A stretch of DNA of 64,000 bases from Burkholderiales bacterium (GTDB lineage Bacteria > Pseudomonadota > Gammaproteobacteria > Burkholderiales > Burkholderiaceae_C): contig JADJCH010000010.1 of NCBI GenBank assembly GCA_016703325.1, positions 1 to 64,000 on the forward strand, given 5' to 3'. A program made the position numbers and the translations under genes. Shown one piece after another: positions 46,243-57,054 of this stretch (positions are counted from its first letter, which is position 1; every line of letters begins with the position of its first letter). The notes beneath the pieces were generated by a model. It did no database searches and had not been told where the DNA came from. It was given only the letters and a program-made list of their open reading frames with translations.

Positions 46243-46548
46243 ATGAGTGCAGAGGTGATCGTCAGTTTTGGTGCGGATCAGGACGTCCGCTTCGTGGTGG
46301 AGGCCCTCATGGACTCGTTTGAGGCCAGGGCTTGGCTGGATGGCGAGTTTTTGGCGCTGGGATGCGAACCGATGCGTGCCTCCGGCAAGGTGCTGGTCGC
46401 AGACAAGCTGCTTTCGGTGGCCGATGCGGCGGGGATCGATCGTTTTCGGGACCCGATCTGGGGCCCTGCTTTTGCCCGAGCGGCGGCGGGCGCTGCCCAG
46501 CGCACGATGCTGCGCATCGACTTGCCGGGTCACAGCGTCAACTACTGA
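46243..46548 (+). CDS. hypothetical protein
   Basis: The protein has 101 residues and begins at the ATG at 46243, 41 bases after aroG. It looks like an alpha/beta cytoplasmic protein (SAEVIVSFGADQDVRFVVEALMDSFEARAW). No family, signal or catalytic motif was recognised. It might be cotranscribed with aroG. A 9-bp GC hairpin (TGCCGCGCG / CGCGCGGCA, 46571-46596) follows its stop, without a T-tract. Confidence 0.6.
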   Translation: MSAEVIVSFGADQDVRFVVEALMDSFEARAWLDGEFLALGCEPMRASGKVLVADKLLSVADAAGIDRFRDPIWGPAFARAAAGAAQRTMLRIDLPGHSVNY

Positions 46549-46627
46549 CCGCTGCTACTGGCGCCTGCCGTGCCGCGCGGGCCTGCTCGCGCGGCAGCAG
46601 GGCTTCTGGAAGCTGGGCCCAAAAGCA

Positions 46628-46654
46628 CGAAGGCCGCACATGGAGCGGCCTTCG
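46628..46654 (-). terminator. terminator for the tRNA-Pro gene
   Basis: A 10-bp stem CGAAGGCCGC / GCGGCCTTCG with a 7-base loop is followed on the minus strand by a T-run (AAAA at 46621-46624 on the plus strand). It lies 10 bases past the tRNA 3' end. Confidence 0.75.
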
Positions 46655-46664
46655 ACGTTTGTCC

Positions 46665-46741
46665 TGGTCGGGGTGAGAGGATTCGAACCTCCGGCCTCTA
46701 CGTCCCGAACGTAGCGCTCTACCAGGCTAAGCTACACCCCG
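46665..46741 (-). tRNA. tRNA-Pro (anticodon CGG)
   Basis: A 77-base cloverleaf reads on the minus strand. The acceptor stem is CGGGGTG / CACCCCG, the anticodon stem CTACG / CGTAG encloses TTCGGGA with anticodon CGG, and the T-arm contains GGTTCGAATCC. The discriminator A is followed by an encoded CCA. It decodes the Pro codon CCG, which is common in this GC-rich genome. Confidence 0.97.
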
Positions 46742-46792
46742 AAGTTTGCCGAACTGCTTTGATTTGCTCGGCTGGCTGTTGACTTGATTGTC

Positions 46793-47788
46793 TTACGACT
46801 TTCTATCAACTGCCTGAACACATAATTGTAGTAGAGCTTCCTTGAACTGGGAAGGGGGTAGAGAAGAAATTTGTTGTGCGGCCTTCTCGGCTTCACTGCG
46901 CGCGGCTTGCCTTGTGGCTTCGAGCGCACCCGTGGAGCGAACGATGTCGACGATGGCGGGCAGGCGTTCCACCTCGCCCTGCTCGATCGCCTGGCGGATC
47001 AACTGCCGTTGTTCTTCGCTGCCTCGTTGCATGGCCACCAGCAGGGGAAGGGTGGGTTTGCCTTCGCGCAGGTCGTCCCCAACGTTCTTGCCCAGTTCTG
47101 CGGTGGCGCCTTCATAGTCCAGCAGGTCGTCCACCAGTTGGAAGGCTGTGCCCAGGGCGCGACCGTAGGCGGCGCAGCGTTCTTCCACTTCGCTGGGGCT
47201 GTCGGCCAACACCGCGCCCAGTCGGGCGCTGGCTTCGAACAGCTTGGCGGTCTTGTAGCGGATCACCCTCAGGTAGTCATCGGTGCTGATGTCCGGGTCG
47301 TGCATGTTCAGCAACTGCAGCACTTCCCCTTCGGCGATCACGTTGGTTGCATCGGCCAGCACGTCCAGCACGCGCATTCGATTCACCGACACCATCATCT
47401 GAAAGGCGCGTGAGTACAGGAAGTCGCCGACCAGGACGCTGGCAGCGTTGCCAAAGAGTGCATTGGCCGTCTCCCGGCCGCGACGCAAGTCGGACTCGTC
47501 GACCACGTCATCGTGCAGCAGTGTGGCAGTGTGGATGAACTCCACCGTTGCGGCCAGTTCAAAGCGCTCTGGCCCCTCAAAATTCAATGCGCGAGCCAAC
47601 AGCAGCACCAGCAGCGGGCGGATGCGCTTGCCCCCCGCATTCACGATGTAGTGCGAGATCTGGTTGATCAGCGCCACCTCTGAGGTCAGCCGGCGGTGGA
47701 TCACGGCGTCGACCTGTGCCATTTCCGGGGCCATCAACTGCAACACCGTGGCGGGGGACGTGGAGGCGGAAACGGCGATCGAGCTCAC
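46793..47788 (-). CDS. ispB: octaprenyl diphosphate synthase
   Basis: The protein has 331 residues from a GTG start. The two Asp-rich motifs are TLLHDDVVDESDLRRGR and FQLVDDLLDYEGATAELGKN; GGKRIRPLLVLL precedes them. It makes the octaprenyl tail of the respiratory quinone. The position opposite rplU-rpmA-obgE is conserved across many proteobacteria. A TATAAT hexamer (47836-47841 on the minus strand) lies about 50 bases before the start. Confidence 0.94.
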   Translation of the reverse strand: MSSIAVSASTSPATVLQLMAPEMAQVDAVIHRRLTSEVALINQISHYIVNAGGKRIRPLLVLLLARALNFEGPERFELAATVEFIHTATLLHDDVVDESDLRRGRETANALFGNAASVLVGDFLYSRAFQMMVSVNRMRVLDVLADATNVIAEGEVLQLLNMHDPDISTDDYLRVIRYKTAKLFEASARLGAVLADSPSEVEERCAAYGRALGTAFQLVDDLLDYEGATAELGKNVGDDLREGKPTLPLLVAMQRGSEEQRQLIRQAIEQGEVERLPAIVDIVRSTGALEATRQAARSEAEKAAQQISSLPPSQFKEALLQLCVQAVDRKS

Positions 47789-47835
47789 AAGTGTTCAGGA
47801 GAAGGTGACGCCGGTTGGCATGCAATTGGAGCGGG

Positions 47836-47841
47836 ATTATA
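47836..47841 (-). promoter_or_regulatory. -10 element for ispB
   Basis: The minus strand reads TATAAT, a perfect -10 hexamer, 48 bases upstream of the ispB GTG. No convincing -35 was seen at 16-18 bases. The divergent rplU promoter may use TAACAT at 47949-47954. Confidence 0.5.
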
Positions 47842-48084
47842 GGAAGTTGGTTACACCGGAAGTCTGGAGCAGAGTCACCTTCACGCTTTGGCTCGGTGGT
47901 TGGCGTGTTTTTGCGCTGTGTACTGCCTCGTGCTCAGATTTTTTGTGCTAACATCGAAAGCTTCGTCGGCTTTTGGGTGCCTTCTGTGCGTCCGGCGTTG
48001 GCGAGATTGCAGGCGGCTGCTGCACCCGAGGTGTTGCGGCCTTGAAGGATGGGCTCGGCGAAGTCGGGCCGTGAAAGGGCTGAT

Positions 48085-48396
48085 ATGTACGCGGTCATAA
48101 AAACCGGTGGCAAGCAATACAAGGTTGCTGCCGGCGAGAAGATCAAGGTAGAACAGATTGCTGCGGAAGTTGGCCAAGAGATCGTGATCGACCAGGTTCT
48201 GGCGCTGGGCAGCGGCGCTGAACTGAAGGTGGGCACGCCCTTGGTTGAAGGCGCAACGGTCAAGGCGACCGTGCTGGCTCATGGCCGGCACGACAAGGTT
48301 CGCATCTTCAAGATGCGTCGTCGCAAGCACTACCAGAAGCGCCAGGGTCATCGCCAGAACTTCACCGAGCTGCAGATCGCAGCGGTGCTGGGCTGA
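48085..48396 (+). CDS. rplU: 50S ribosomal protein L21
   Basis: The protein has 103 residues. MYAVIKTGGKQYKV and VRIFKMRRRKHYQKRQGHRQ are the L21 N- and C-terminal signatures. AAAGGGC is the ribosome site. It is cotranscribed with rpmA, 35 bases downstream. Confidence 0.98.
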   Translation: MYAVIKTGGKQYKVAAGEKIKVEQIAAEVGQEIVIDQVLALGSGAELKVGTPLVEGATVKATVLAHGRHDKVRIFKMRRRKHYQKRQGHRQNFTELQIAAVLG

Positions 48397-48431
48397 CACC
48401 CGGTTCAACCATCGTCTCACGGAGCTGAAAC

Positions 48432-48689
48432 ATGGCACAGAAAAAAGGCGGCGGTTCCACACGGAACGGCCGCGACTCCCAGCCGAAGATGCTCGGCGTC
48501 AAGGCCTTCGGTGGTGAACTGGTGAGCGCCGGTTCCATCATCGTGCGCCAGCGCGGTACCCGTTTCCACGCTGGCCCCAACGTCGGCATGGGGCGTGATC
48601 ACACCCTGTTCGCCCTGGTCGACGGCAAGGTGTCCTTCACCGAGAAGGGCGCACTGAACCGCAAGACCGTGGTGGTGACGCCGGCCTGA
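48432..48689 (+). CDS. rpmA: 50S ribosomal protein L27
   Basis: The protein has 85 residues. MAQKKGGGSTRNGRDSQPK and IIVRQRGTRFHAGPNVGMG are diagnostic of L27, whose N-terminal tail reaches the peptidyl-transferase centre. A terminator follows 26 bases after the stop. Confidence 0.98.
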   Translation: MAQKKGGGSTRNGRDSQPKMLGVKAFGGELVSAGSIIVRQRGTRFHAGPNVGMGRDHTLFALVDGKVSFTEKGALNRKTVVVTPA

Positions 48690-48714
48690 CGCCGCGCGCT
48701 TGCCCGAGCGACGA

Positions 48715-48738
48715 GCCCCGGTCTGCCGGGGCTTTTTG
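48715..48738 (+). terminator. rho-independent terminator after rpmA
   Basis: An 8-bp stem AGCCCCGG / CCGGGGCT with a TCTG loop runs into TTTTT. It separates the ribosomal protein genes from obgE. Confidence 0.88.
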
Positions 48739-48806
48739 CTTTCCGGATCGGCGTGGCGGCCGCATGATGTTCGCTGGGCGCAGGGCGTTCGGCACCAGGA
48801 GGTTTC

Positions 48807-49916
48807 ATGAAGTTCGTCGACGAAGTGACCATCGACGTGGCCGCCGGCAATGGCGGTGCTGGCTGCTGCAGCTTTCGCCGGGAAAAGTTCATCCCCTTTG
48901 GTGGGCCCGACGGCGGCAACGGTGGTCGGGGCGGGCATGTGTATGCCCTTGCGGACCGCAACCTGAACACCCTGGTCGACTTTCGCTACACCCGCCGCCA
49001 TGAGGCGCGCAACGGCGAATCCGGCCGGGGAGCCGACCAGTTCGGTGCCGCCGGGGAAGATGTGGTGCTGCGCATGCCTGTGGGCACCATCATCTCCGAC
49101 GCAGAGACCGGCGAGAAGCTCGCCGAGCTGCTGACCCACGGCGAGAAGATCATCCTCGCCAAGGGCGGGGATGGCGGCTTTGGCAACCTGCACTACAAGA
49201 CCAGCACCAACCGTGCGCCCCGACAGAAGACCCCCGGCTGGCCGGGTCAGGTGTTGGCGGTCAAGCTGGAGTTGCGGGTGCTGGCCGATGTGGGTCTGTT
49301 GGGCATGCCCAACGCGGGCAAGTCCACGCTGATTGCGGCCATCTCCAACGCGCGACCGAAGATCGCGGACTATCCCTTCACCACCCTGCACCCCAACCTC
49401 GGTGTGGTGCGGGTGGGGCCGAGCCAGAGCTTTGTGGTCGCGGACGTTCCGGGGTTGATCGAGGGCGCTTCCGAGGGGGCCGGGCTCGGTCATCTCTTCC
49501 TGCGCCACCTGCAGCGCACCCGCGTGCTGTTGCATCTGGTCGACTTGGCACCCTTTGACGATGCAGTCGATCCGGTGGCGCAGGCCAAGGCCATCGTCAA
49601 GGAGCTCAAGAAGTACGACGAGTCGCTGTATGACAAGCCGCGCTGGCTGGTGCTCAACAAGCTGGACATGGTTCCGGCCGAGGAGCGTGCCGCCCGTGTG
49701 AAGGACTTCGTCAAGCGCCTGCGCTGGAAGGGGCCTGTGCACGAGATCTCCGCCCTGACCCGCGAAGGCTGTGAGCCGCTGGTGCGTGCGCTGTACCAGT
49801 ACCTGAGCAGCCTGAATCCGCCGGCCGAAGTGGATGTGGATCCGCGTTTCCCGGCACCGACCGAGGTGGTGGATCCTCCTGCTCCGCTGGATCCCGAGGA
49901 TCCCCGGTTTCGCTGA
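48807..49916 (+). CDS. obgE: GTPase ObgE/CgtA
   Basis: The protein has 369 residues. The Gly-rich Obg domain (GNGGAGCCSFRREKFIPFGGPDGGNGG) precedes a GTPase domain with G1 GMPNAGKST, G3 DVPGLIEGASEGAGLG and G4 NKLDMV. It acts in late 50S assembly and stress signalling. AGGAGG is six bases before the ATG. The C-terminal 30 residues are Pro/Asp-rich. Confidence 0.97.
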   Translation: MKFVDEVTIDVAAGNGGAGCCSFRREKFIPFGGPDGGNGGRGGHVYALADRNLNTLVDFRYTRRHEARNGESGRGADQFGAAGEDVVLRMPVGTIISDAETGEKLAELLTHGEKIILAKGGDGGFGNLHYKTSTNRAPRQKTPGWPGQVLAVKLELRVLADVGLLGMPNAGKSTLIAAISNARPKIADYPFTTLHPNLGVVRVGPSQSFVVADVPGLIEGASEGAGLGHLFLRHLQRTRVLLHLVDLAPFDDAVDPVAQAKAIVKELKKYDESLYDKPRWLVLNKLDMVPAEERAARVKDFVKRLRWKGPVHEISALTREGCEPLVRALYQYLSSLNPPAEVDVDPRFPAPTEVVDPPAPLDPEDPRFR

Positions 49917-49961
49917 TCCTTTCGAACGACAAATCACCTGCCTGCCGATCGAGGCGAAGCC

Positions 49962-51080
49962 ATGAGTGAGATCCTGAAGAATGCCCGCCGCATCGTGGTG
50001 AAGGTGGGCTCCAGCCTGGTGACCAACGAGGGCCGGGGCCTGGATGCCGAGGCAATCCACGCCTGGTGCGTGCAGCTGGCCGCGCTGGTGCGCCAGGGCC
50101 GCGAGGTGGTGATGGTGTCCTCCGGCGCGATCGCCGAGGGCATGAAGCGCCTGGGTTGGGCGACCCGGCCGAAGGAAGTGCACGAGCTGCAGGCCGCCGC
50201 GGCCGTGGGCCAGATGGGCCTGGCGCAGATCTACGAGACCTCCCTGCGCCAGCAGGGACTGGGCAGCGCCCAGGTGCTGCTGACCCACGCCGACCTGGCC
50301 GACCGCGAGCGCTACCTGAACGCCCGCACCACGCTGCTGACGCTGCTGGAACTGGGTGTGGTACCGGTGATCAACGAAAACGACACCGTGGTGACCGACG
50401 AGATCAAGGTCGGCGACAACGACACCCTGGGCGCGCTGGTGGCCAACCTGGTGGAGGCCGACGTGCTGATCATCCTGACCGATCAGAAGGGCCTGTACTC
50501 GGCCGATCCGCGCAAGGACCCCGACGCCCAGTTCATCCACGAGGCGCAGGCCGGCACACCCGAGCTGGAGCAGATGGCCGGTGGCGCCGGCAGCTCCATC
50601 GGCAAGGGCGGCATGATCACCAAGATCCTGGCGGCCAAGCGCGCTGCCGGCAGCGGTGCCTCCACCGTGATCGCCTGGGGCCGCGAGAAGGATGCCCTGC
50701 TGCGCCTGGTGGCGGGCGAATCGATCGGCACGCTGCTGGTGGCCACCACCGCCAAGCAGGCCGCACGCAAGCAGTGGATGGCCGACCACCTGCAACTGCG
50801 TGGTGCGGTGGTGATCGACGATGGTGCGGTGCTCAAGCTGCGCGACGAAGGCAAAAGCCTGCTGCCCATCGGCGTGGTCGAGGTGCTGGGCGAATTCGCT
50901 CGCGGCGACGTGATCGCCGTGCGTTCACCCGCAGGCACGGAGATCGCCCGCGGACTGGCCAACTACACGGCCAGTGAGACCCGCCGCATCGCCCGCAAGC
51001 CATCTTCGCAGATCGAAGGGCTGCTGGGCTATGCCAACGAGCCGGAACTGATCCACAGAGACAATCTCGTCCTCGCGTGA
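49962..51080 (+). CDS. proB: glutamate 5-kinase with PUA domain
   Basis: The protein has 372 residues. The amino-acid kinase domain has RIVVKVGSSLVTNEG, VSSGAIAEGMKRLG, INENDTVVTDEIKVGDND and GSSIGKGGMITKI. A C-terminal PUA domain follows (RGAVVIDDGAVLKLRDEGKSLLPIGV). It catalyses the first step of proline synthesis and is usually feedback-inhibited by proline. It completes rplU-rpmA-obgE-proB. Confidence 0.97.
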   Translation: MSEILKNARRIVVKVGSSLVTNEGRGLDAEAIHAWCVQLAALVRQGREVVMVSSGAIAEGMKRLGWATRPKEVHELQAAAAVGQMGLAQIYETSLRQQGLGSAQVLLTHADLADRERYLNARTTLLTLLELGVVPVINENDTVVTDEIKVGDNDTLGALVANLVEADVLIILTDQKGLYSADPRKDPDAQFIHEAQAGTPELEQMAGGAGSSIGKGGMITKILAAKRAAGSGASTVIAWGREKDALLRLVAGESIGTLLVATTAKQAARKQWMADHLQLRGAVVIDDGAVLKLRDEGKSLLPIGVVEVLGEFARGDVIAVRSPAGTEIARGLANYTASETRRIARKPSSQIEGLLGYANEPELIHRDNLVLA

Positions 51081-51094
51081 CAGCCGGACTCTTC

Positions 51095-51176
51095 ACCCCC
51101 CTTTGAAAAAGGGGGGTTGGGGGGATTTGACCGGCCTCCCAGAAATCCCCCTCGGTCCCCCTTTTCCAAAGGGGGA
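51095..51176. repeat. palindromic intergenic repeat (G/C-tract hairpins)
   Basis: Two hairpins, ACCCCCCTTT / AAAGGGGGGT (51095-51117) and TCCCCCTTT / AAAGGGGGA (51156-51176), flank inner arms GGGGGATTT and AAATCCCC (about 51119-51151). The whole is an 82-base imperfect inverted repeat between the convergent ends of proB and metH. It resembles the dispersed CCCCCTTT-AAAGGGGG intergenic repeats found in many bacterial genomes. It may double as a two-way terminator. Confidence 0.75.
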
Positions 51177-51188
51177 GGTAAGAGATCC

Positions 51189-53966
<2,778 letters not shown>

Positions 53967-54060
53967 GGGCGGGTCAGGCAACCGGTGCCCGGGGCACCAG
54001 CGGTTCAATCAACCCGGTCTCACGTTCACCCAGGGCTCACCCAGGGACCTGCGCGAGGCC

Positions 54061-54153
54061 GGGTGAGCGTCGTTGCAGGGGCTGGCGCGGCCAGCCTGCC
54101 CCGAGCCTGGCGGCGCTGGATCACTTCAGCCGCCGTTGCAACGCCCCTCGGGA
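54061..54153 (-). promoter_or_regulatory. S-adenosylhomocysteine (SAH) riboswitch upstream of metH
   Basis: Read on the minus strand, this region carries the conserved elements of the SAH aptamer in order: CCGAGGGGCGTTGCAACG (54134-54151), CAGGCTCGG (54101-54109) and GACGCTCACCC (54061-54071). CCGAG pairs with CTCGG, and GCGT with ACGC, as in the known fold. A TACAAT -10 hexamer is just upstream (54161-54166). A hairpin with GGTGC / GCACC arms (53982-53996), close to the metH start, may be the expression platform. SAH riboswitches switch on SAH-recycling and methionine-cycle genes. Confidence 0.85.
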
Positions 54154-54281
54154 AGCGCGAATTGTAGTGAGAGCCGCCCGTTCCCGCCGGGCCTGCTGCC
54201 CTGTGAAGGCAGGCGCCAAGGGGTTGCAGCGCTTGCACCCGGAAATGGGTCACGCGGCGGAGAACGAAGGACAATCGGGGC

Positions 54282-54869
54282 GTGAAAATGTCGCGTCCTC
54301 ATTCTTCTGTGCACTCGTTCTCTTCAACGGAGACGGCCTCGCGCCGCCGCCTTGGCCGTCGTGCCGGTTCGCTTGTGCTTGTGGCGCTGGTGTTGGGACA
54401 TGCCGGCTGGATGGCCGGCTGCACCTCCCCGCCGAGCGGCGGCATTCTGTTGAAGGAGCCCTCTGCCCTCGCGCAGTTGCATGCCCGGCTGGAACGCGAG
54501 TTCGCCGGCACCCCGCTGGAGTTGCGCTGGACCGAAGCCGATGGCCCGCCTGCCACTCAGGTGCTGCGCATCGTGCTGCCGCAGCCGCATGGATTCGACG
54601 CCGGTTCGGCTGCGGTCCGACCGGCACTGGCGGCGGTGCTGGACCGCGTGGCCGACGCCGGCCGCAAGCAGCCGACCTGGGCCCTGCGCTGCAGTGCGCC
54701 GTCGGATGCGCGCAAACCACCGGCGCAGGGCATCGACCGGGCGGGTGCAGTGCGCGACTATCTGGTGCTCAAGGGTCTGGCGGCGGCCCGATTCACCGCG
54801 CCCCAGGCGGCGCCGAGCACCAGCACTGAGTTGACCGTGTCCGCGCGGGAGCTGCCGAACCCACGCTGA
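54282..54869 (+). CDS. lipoprotein of unknown function (OmpA-like C-terminal region possible)
   Basis: The protein has 195 residues from a GTG (an ATG at 54288 is the alternative). A long N-terminus ends in LVLVALVLGHAGWMAGCTS, with the lipobox AGC. The rest has one alpha/beta region (RIVLPQPHGFDAGSAAVRPALAAVLDRVAD, then AQGIDRAGAVRDYLVLKGL) that recalls the OmpA-like peptidoglycan-binding fold. It diverges from metH and may share its promoter region. Confidence 0.65.
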   Translation: MKMSRPHSSVHSFSSTETASRRRLGRRAGSLVLVALVLGHAGWMAGCTSPPSGGILLKEPSALAQLHARLEREFAGTPLELRWTEADGPPATQVLRIVLPQPHGFDAGSAAVRPALAAVLDRVADAGRKQPTWALRCSAPSDARKPPAQGIDRAGAVRDYLVLKGLAAARFTAPQAAPSTSTELTVSARELPNPR

Positions 54870-55017
54870 GGCCACCTGGGCGAGCAGGCTCAGGCAATCC
54901 GTCAATCACTCGATCGAAAGTCAGTCAGCCAGTCAGTCTTGCCGGGCACGGCTGGATCGGGTCCAATCAAGAGCCGTGGCCTTCCCTGGCCGTTCCCGTT
55001 GCCCCTGCAGCGCCGCC

Positions 55018-56049
55018 ATGTCCCCTGCCGCTTCACTGGCCGCAACGCCCACCGAGTTGCTGCTGTTGCGTGAACGCATGCCACTGGCCATGGCGCCAGG
55101 CTGGCCCGCCGACGGCATGGCCGACCCGCAGCAGGCCTCGGCCCGGCTGGCGCGTGAGTTCAGCCCGCATCGGTTGCAGCTGATCGGGCCGTCCGGCGAT
55201 TTCTGCATGCGTCTGTGCACCGGGCGGGTCGGCTCGCTGGCCATCTCCTCACTGAGCTTCAGCTCCGAGGTGGAGCTGGCCCAGCGGGCGGCGCGCACCT
55301 TCTACCTGGTCTCGACGCAGCTGAGCGGGCGCAGCGAAGTCGCTGCTGCCGGGCGCCGCTGCGATCAGGGCGGTGCCGGCCTGGTGATGGTCGACTCGGC
55401 CACCCGCGACGTCGTCAAGCGGTTCAGCGCCGACAGCGAACGCCTGCACGTGCGCCTGGAGTGCGACGCGGTATCGGCCTTTTGTGCCCAGCTGCTCGGC
55501 CAGTCCCTGACGCGGCCGCTGGAGTTCGAACCGGTGATGGCCGAAGGCAGCAGCGCCCAGCGGCGCTGGTTTGTGGTGGTTCAGCTGCTGCTGGACCACG
55601 CCTGCATGCCGCTGCCGGCGGTGCTGGCGCCGCGCGTGCACCGCCAGCTGGAGGAGCTGGCGATGCTGACGCTGCTGACCGAGCACCGCCACAGCTACAG
55701 CGAGCGGCTGGCCGCCCCCGTGCCGGCCCTGGCGCCGCGTCATGTGCGCCTGGCCGAGGAGTTCATGCGTGCCCACATCGCGCAGGCACTGACGCTGGCC
55801 GACATTGCCGCGGCCGCGCGTGTGAGCATCCGCACGCTGAGCGCGGGTTTCCAGGCCTGGCGCGGCAGCAGCCCGATGCGCGTGCTGCGTGAGCTGCGCC
55901 TGGACGCTGCGCGGGAGTGGCTGCAGCGCGGCGAGGTCAGCGTGGCCGATGCGGCGCTGTGCTGTGGTTTCGGCCACCTCGGTCGCTTCGCCGCCGAGTA
56001 CCAGCGCCGCTTCGGCGAGCCGCCCTCGCAGACCCGGCGCCGCGGCTGA
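55018..56049 (+). CDS. AraC-family transcriptional regulator (XylS/BenR-like architecture)
   Basis: The protein has 343 residues from the ATG at 55018. The N-terminal part (FSSEVELAQRAARTFYLVSTQLSG, GAGLVMVDSATRDVVKRFS) fits the AraC_binding_2 domain used by regulators of aromatic-acid catabolism. The C-terminal part has two helix-turn-helix motifs (LTLADIAAAARVSIRTLSAGFQ and VSVADAALCCGFGHLGRFAAEYQRRFGEPP). It lies 148 bases upstream of the activase gene on the same strand, with a direct-repeat operator in between. A short repeat of GTCA/CAGT units (54919-54938) precedes it. Confidence 0.87.
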   Translation: MSPAASLAATPTELLLLRERMPLAMAPGWPADGMADPQQASARLAREFSPHRLQLIGPSGDFCMRLCTGRVGSLAISSLSFSSEVELAQRAARTFYLVSTQLSGRSEVAAAGRRCDQGGAGLVMVDSATRDVVKRFSADSERLHVRLECDAVSAFCAQLLGQSLTRPLEFEPVMAEGSSAQRRWFVVVQLLLDHACMPLPAVLAPRVHRQLEELAMLTLLTEHRHSYSERLAAPVPALAPRHVRLAEEFMRAHIAQALTLADIAAAARVSIRTLSAGFQAWRGSSPMRVLRELRLDAAREWLQRGEVSVADAALCCGFGHLGRFAAEYQRRFGEPPSQTRRRG

Positions 56050-56104
56050 GCGCCGGGGGCGGTGGCGCGTGACGCCGCCGCCGGCCAGGCACCGCACCCG
56101 ATCT

Positions 56105-56139
56105 CTGCCGGAATCGGCTGAGCGCTGCCGCAATCGGCT
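56105..56139 (+). promoter_or_regulatory. direct-repeat operator for the AraC-family regulator
   Basis: CTGCCGGAATCGGCT (56105-56119) and CTGCCGCAATCGGCT (56125-56139) are direct repeats with one mismatch and a 20-base period. The second abuts the expected -35 position of a promoter whose -10 could be TAAGCT (56162-56167). Tandem half-sites about two helical turns apart next to -35 are the usual arrangement for XylS/AraC activators. The activase ATG is 58 bases further on. Confidence 0.72.
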
Positions 56140-56197
56140 CGTCGCGACGGGGAGGGGTGCCTAAGCTGGGGTCACCTTCCTTCGGCCCGTTGACGCC

Positions 56198-57052
56198 ATG
56201 ACCCACCCCGCTGCACGCGCTGTACCCGCTGTACCCGCTGCGCTCTACCTCGGCCTCGACCTCGGTTCGTCGCGCACCAAGGTCGTGCTCATCGATGCCG
56301 CCGGTGGGCTGCGTGGCCAGGCGGTGCGCAAGTCGGGCATCGACTTCGCGGTCACGGCGCGGGCCTGCCTGGCCCAGGCGCTGGAGATGGCGAGCGCCGG
56401 CAGCGGTGACATCGCCGCGGCGGTGGCCACCGGCTACGGGCGCAGCAACGTGGCCTTCGTCACCGAGGAGACCAAGACCGAGATCGGCTGCCTGGCACGC
56501 GGGGGCTACCACCTCTTTCCGCAGGCGATCTCGATCATCGACATCGGCGGGCAGGACAACAAGGTCATCAAGGTCGGTGCCGACGGCCGGCGCCAGTCGT
56601 TCAAGATGAACCGCAAGTGCGCCGCCGGCACCGGGGCGTTCCTGGAGGAGATGGCCAGTCGCCTCGACGTCTCGCTGGAGACGCTCAACGCGCTGGCCGC
56701 CGAGGCCACCGAGATGATCAAGCTCGGCAGCTACTGCACTGTGTTCTCGGCCACCGAGGTGCTGGAGAACATCCGCGCCGGTCGCCGCGTGCCCGACATC
56801 GTCAAGGGCCTGTTCTATTCGGTGATCAAGCGGGTGCTGGAGATGGACTCGCTGACCGATGGCGTGGTGATGACCGGCGGGGTCGTCGCGCACAACCCCT
56901 ACCTGGCCGAGATGACGGCCGGGCTGATCGAGCGGCCGGTGCGCCTGCCCGCTCAGCCCCAGTTCGTCGGCGCCCTGGGCGCCGCCCTGTTTGCACGGGA
57001 CGCAGCGGCCGGCCAGGTCGCCGCCGACGCCCCACCTGACCAAGGAGACTGA
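56198..57052 (+). CDS. BadF/BadG/HgdC-type ATPase activase ([4Fe-4S], ASKHA fold)
   Basis: The protein has 284 residues. The phosphate-binding GLDLGSSRTK (19-28) and DIGGQDNKVIKV are ASKHA ATPase motifs. Cys141 (KCAAGTGAFLEEMA) and Cys180 (SYCTVFSATEV) are spaced 39 residues apart, as are the two cysteines by which the HgdC-type homodimer holds one [4Fe-4S] cluster. Such activases use ATP to push single low-potential electrons onto a partner iron-sulfur enzyme. The partner is clearly the next gene, two bases downstream, preceded by AAGGAG. Confidence 0.92.
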   Translation: MTHPAARAVPAVPAALYLGLDLGSSRTKVVLIDAAGGLRGQAVRKSGIDFAVTARACLAQALEMASAGSGDIAAAVATGYGRSNVAFVTEETKTEIGCLARGGYHLFPQAISIIDIGGQDNKVIKVGADGRRQSFKMNRKCAAGTGAFLEEMASRLDVSLETLNALAAEATEMIKLGSYCTVFSATEVLENIRAGRRVPDIVKGLFYSVIKRVLEMDSLTDGVVMTGGVVAHNPYLAEMTAGLIERPVRLPAQPQFVGALGAALFARDAAAGQVAADAPPDQGD

Positions 57053-57054
57053 CG

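Noticed and set aside
46571..46596. 9-bp GC hairpin as a terminator after the gene following aroG
   Set aside because: The stem is perfect but no T-tract follows on either strand, so it is mentioned only as a structure.
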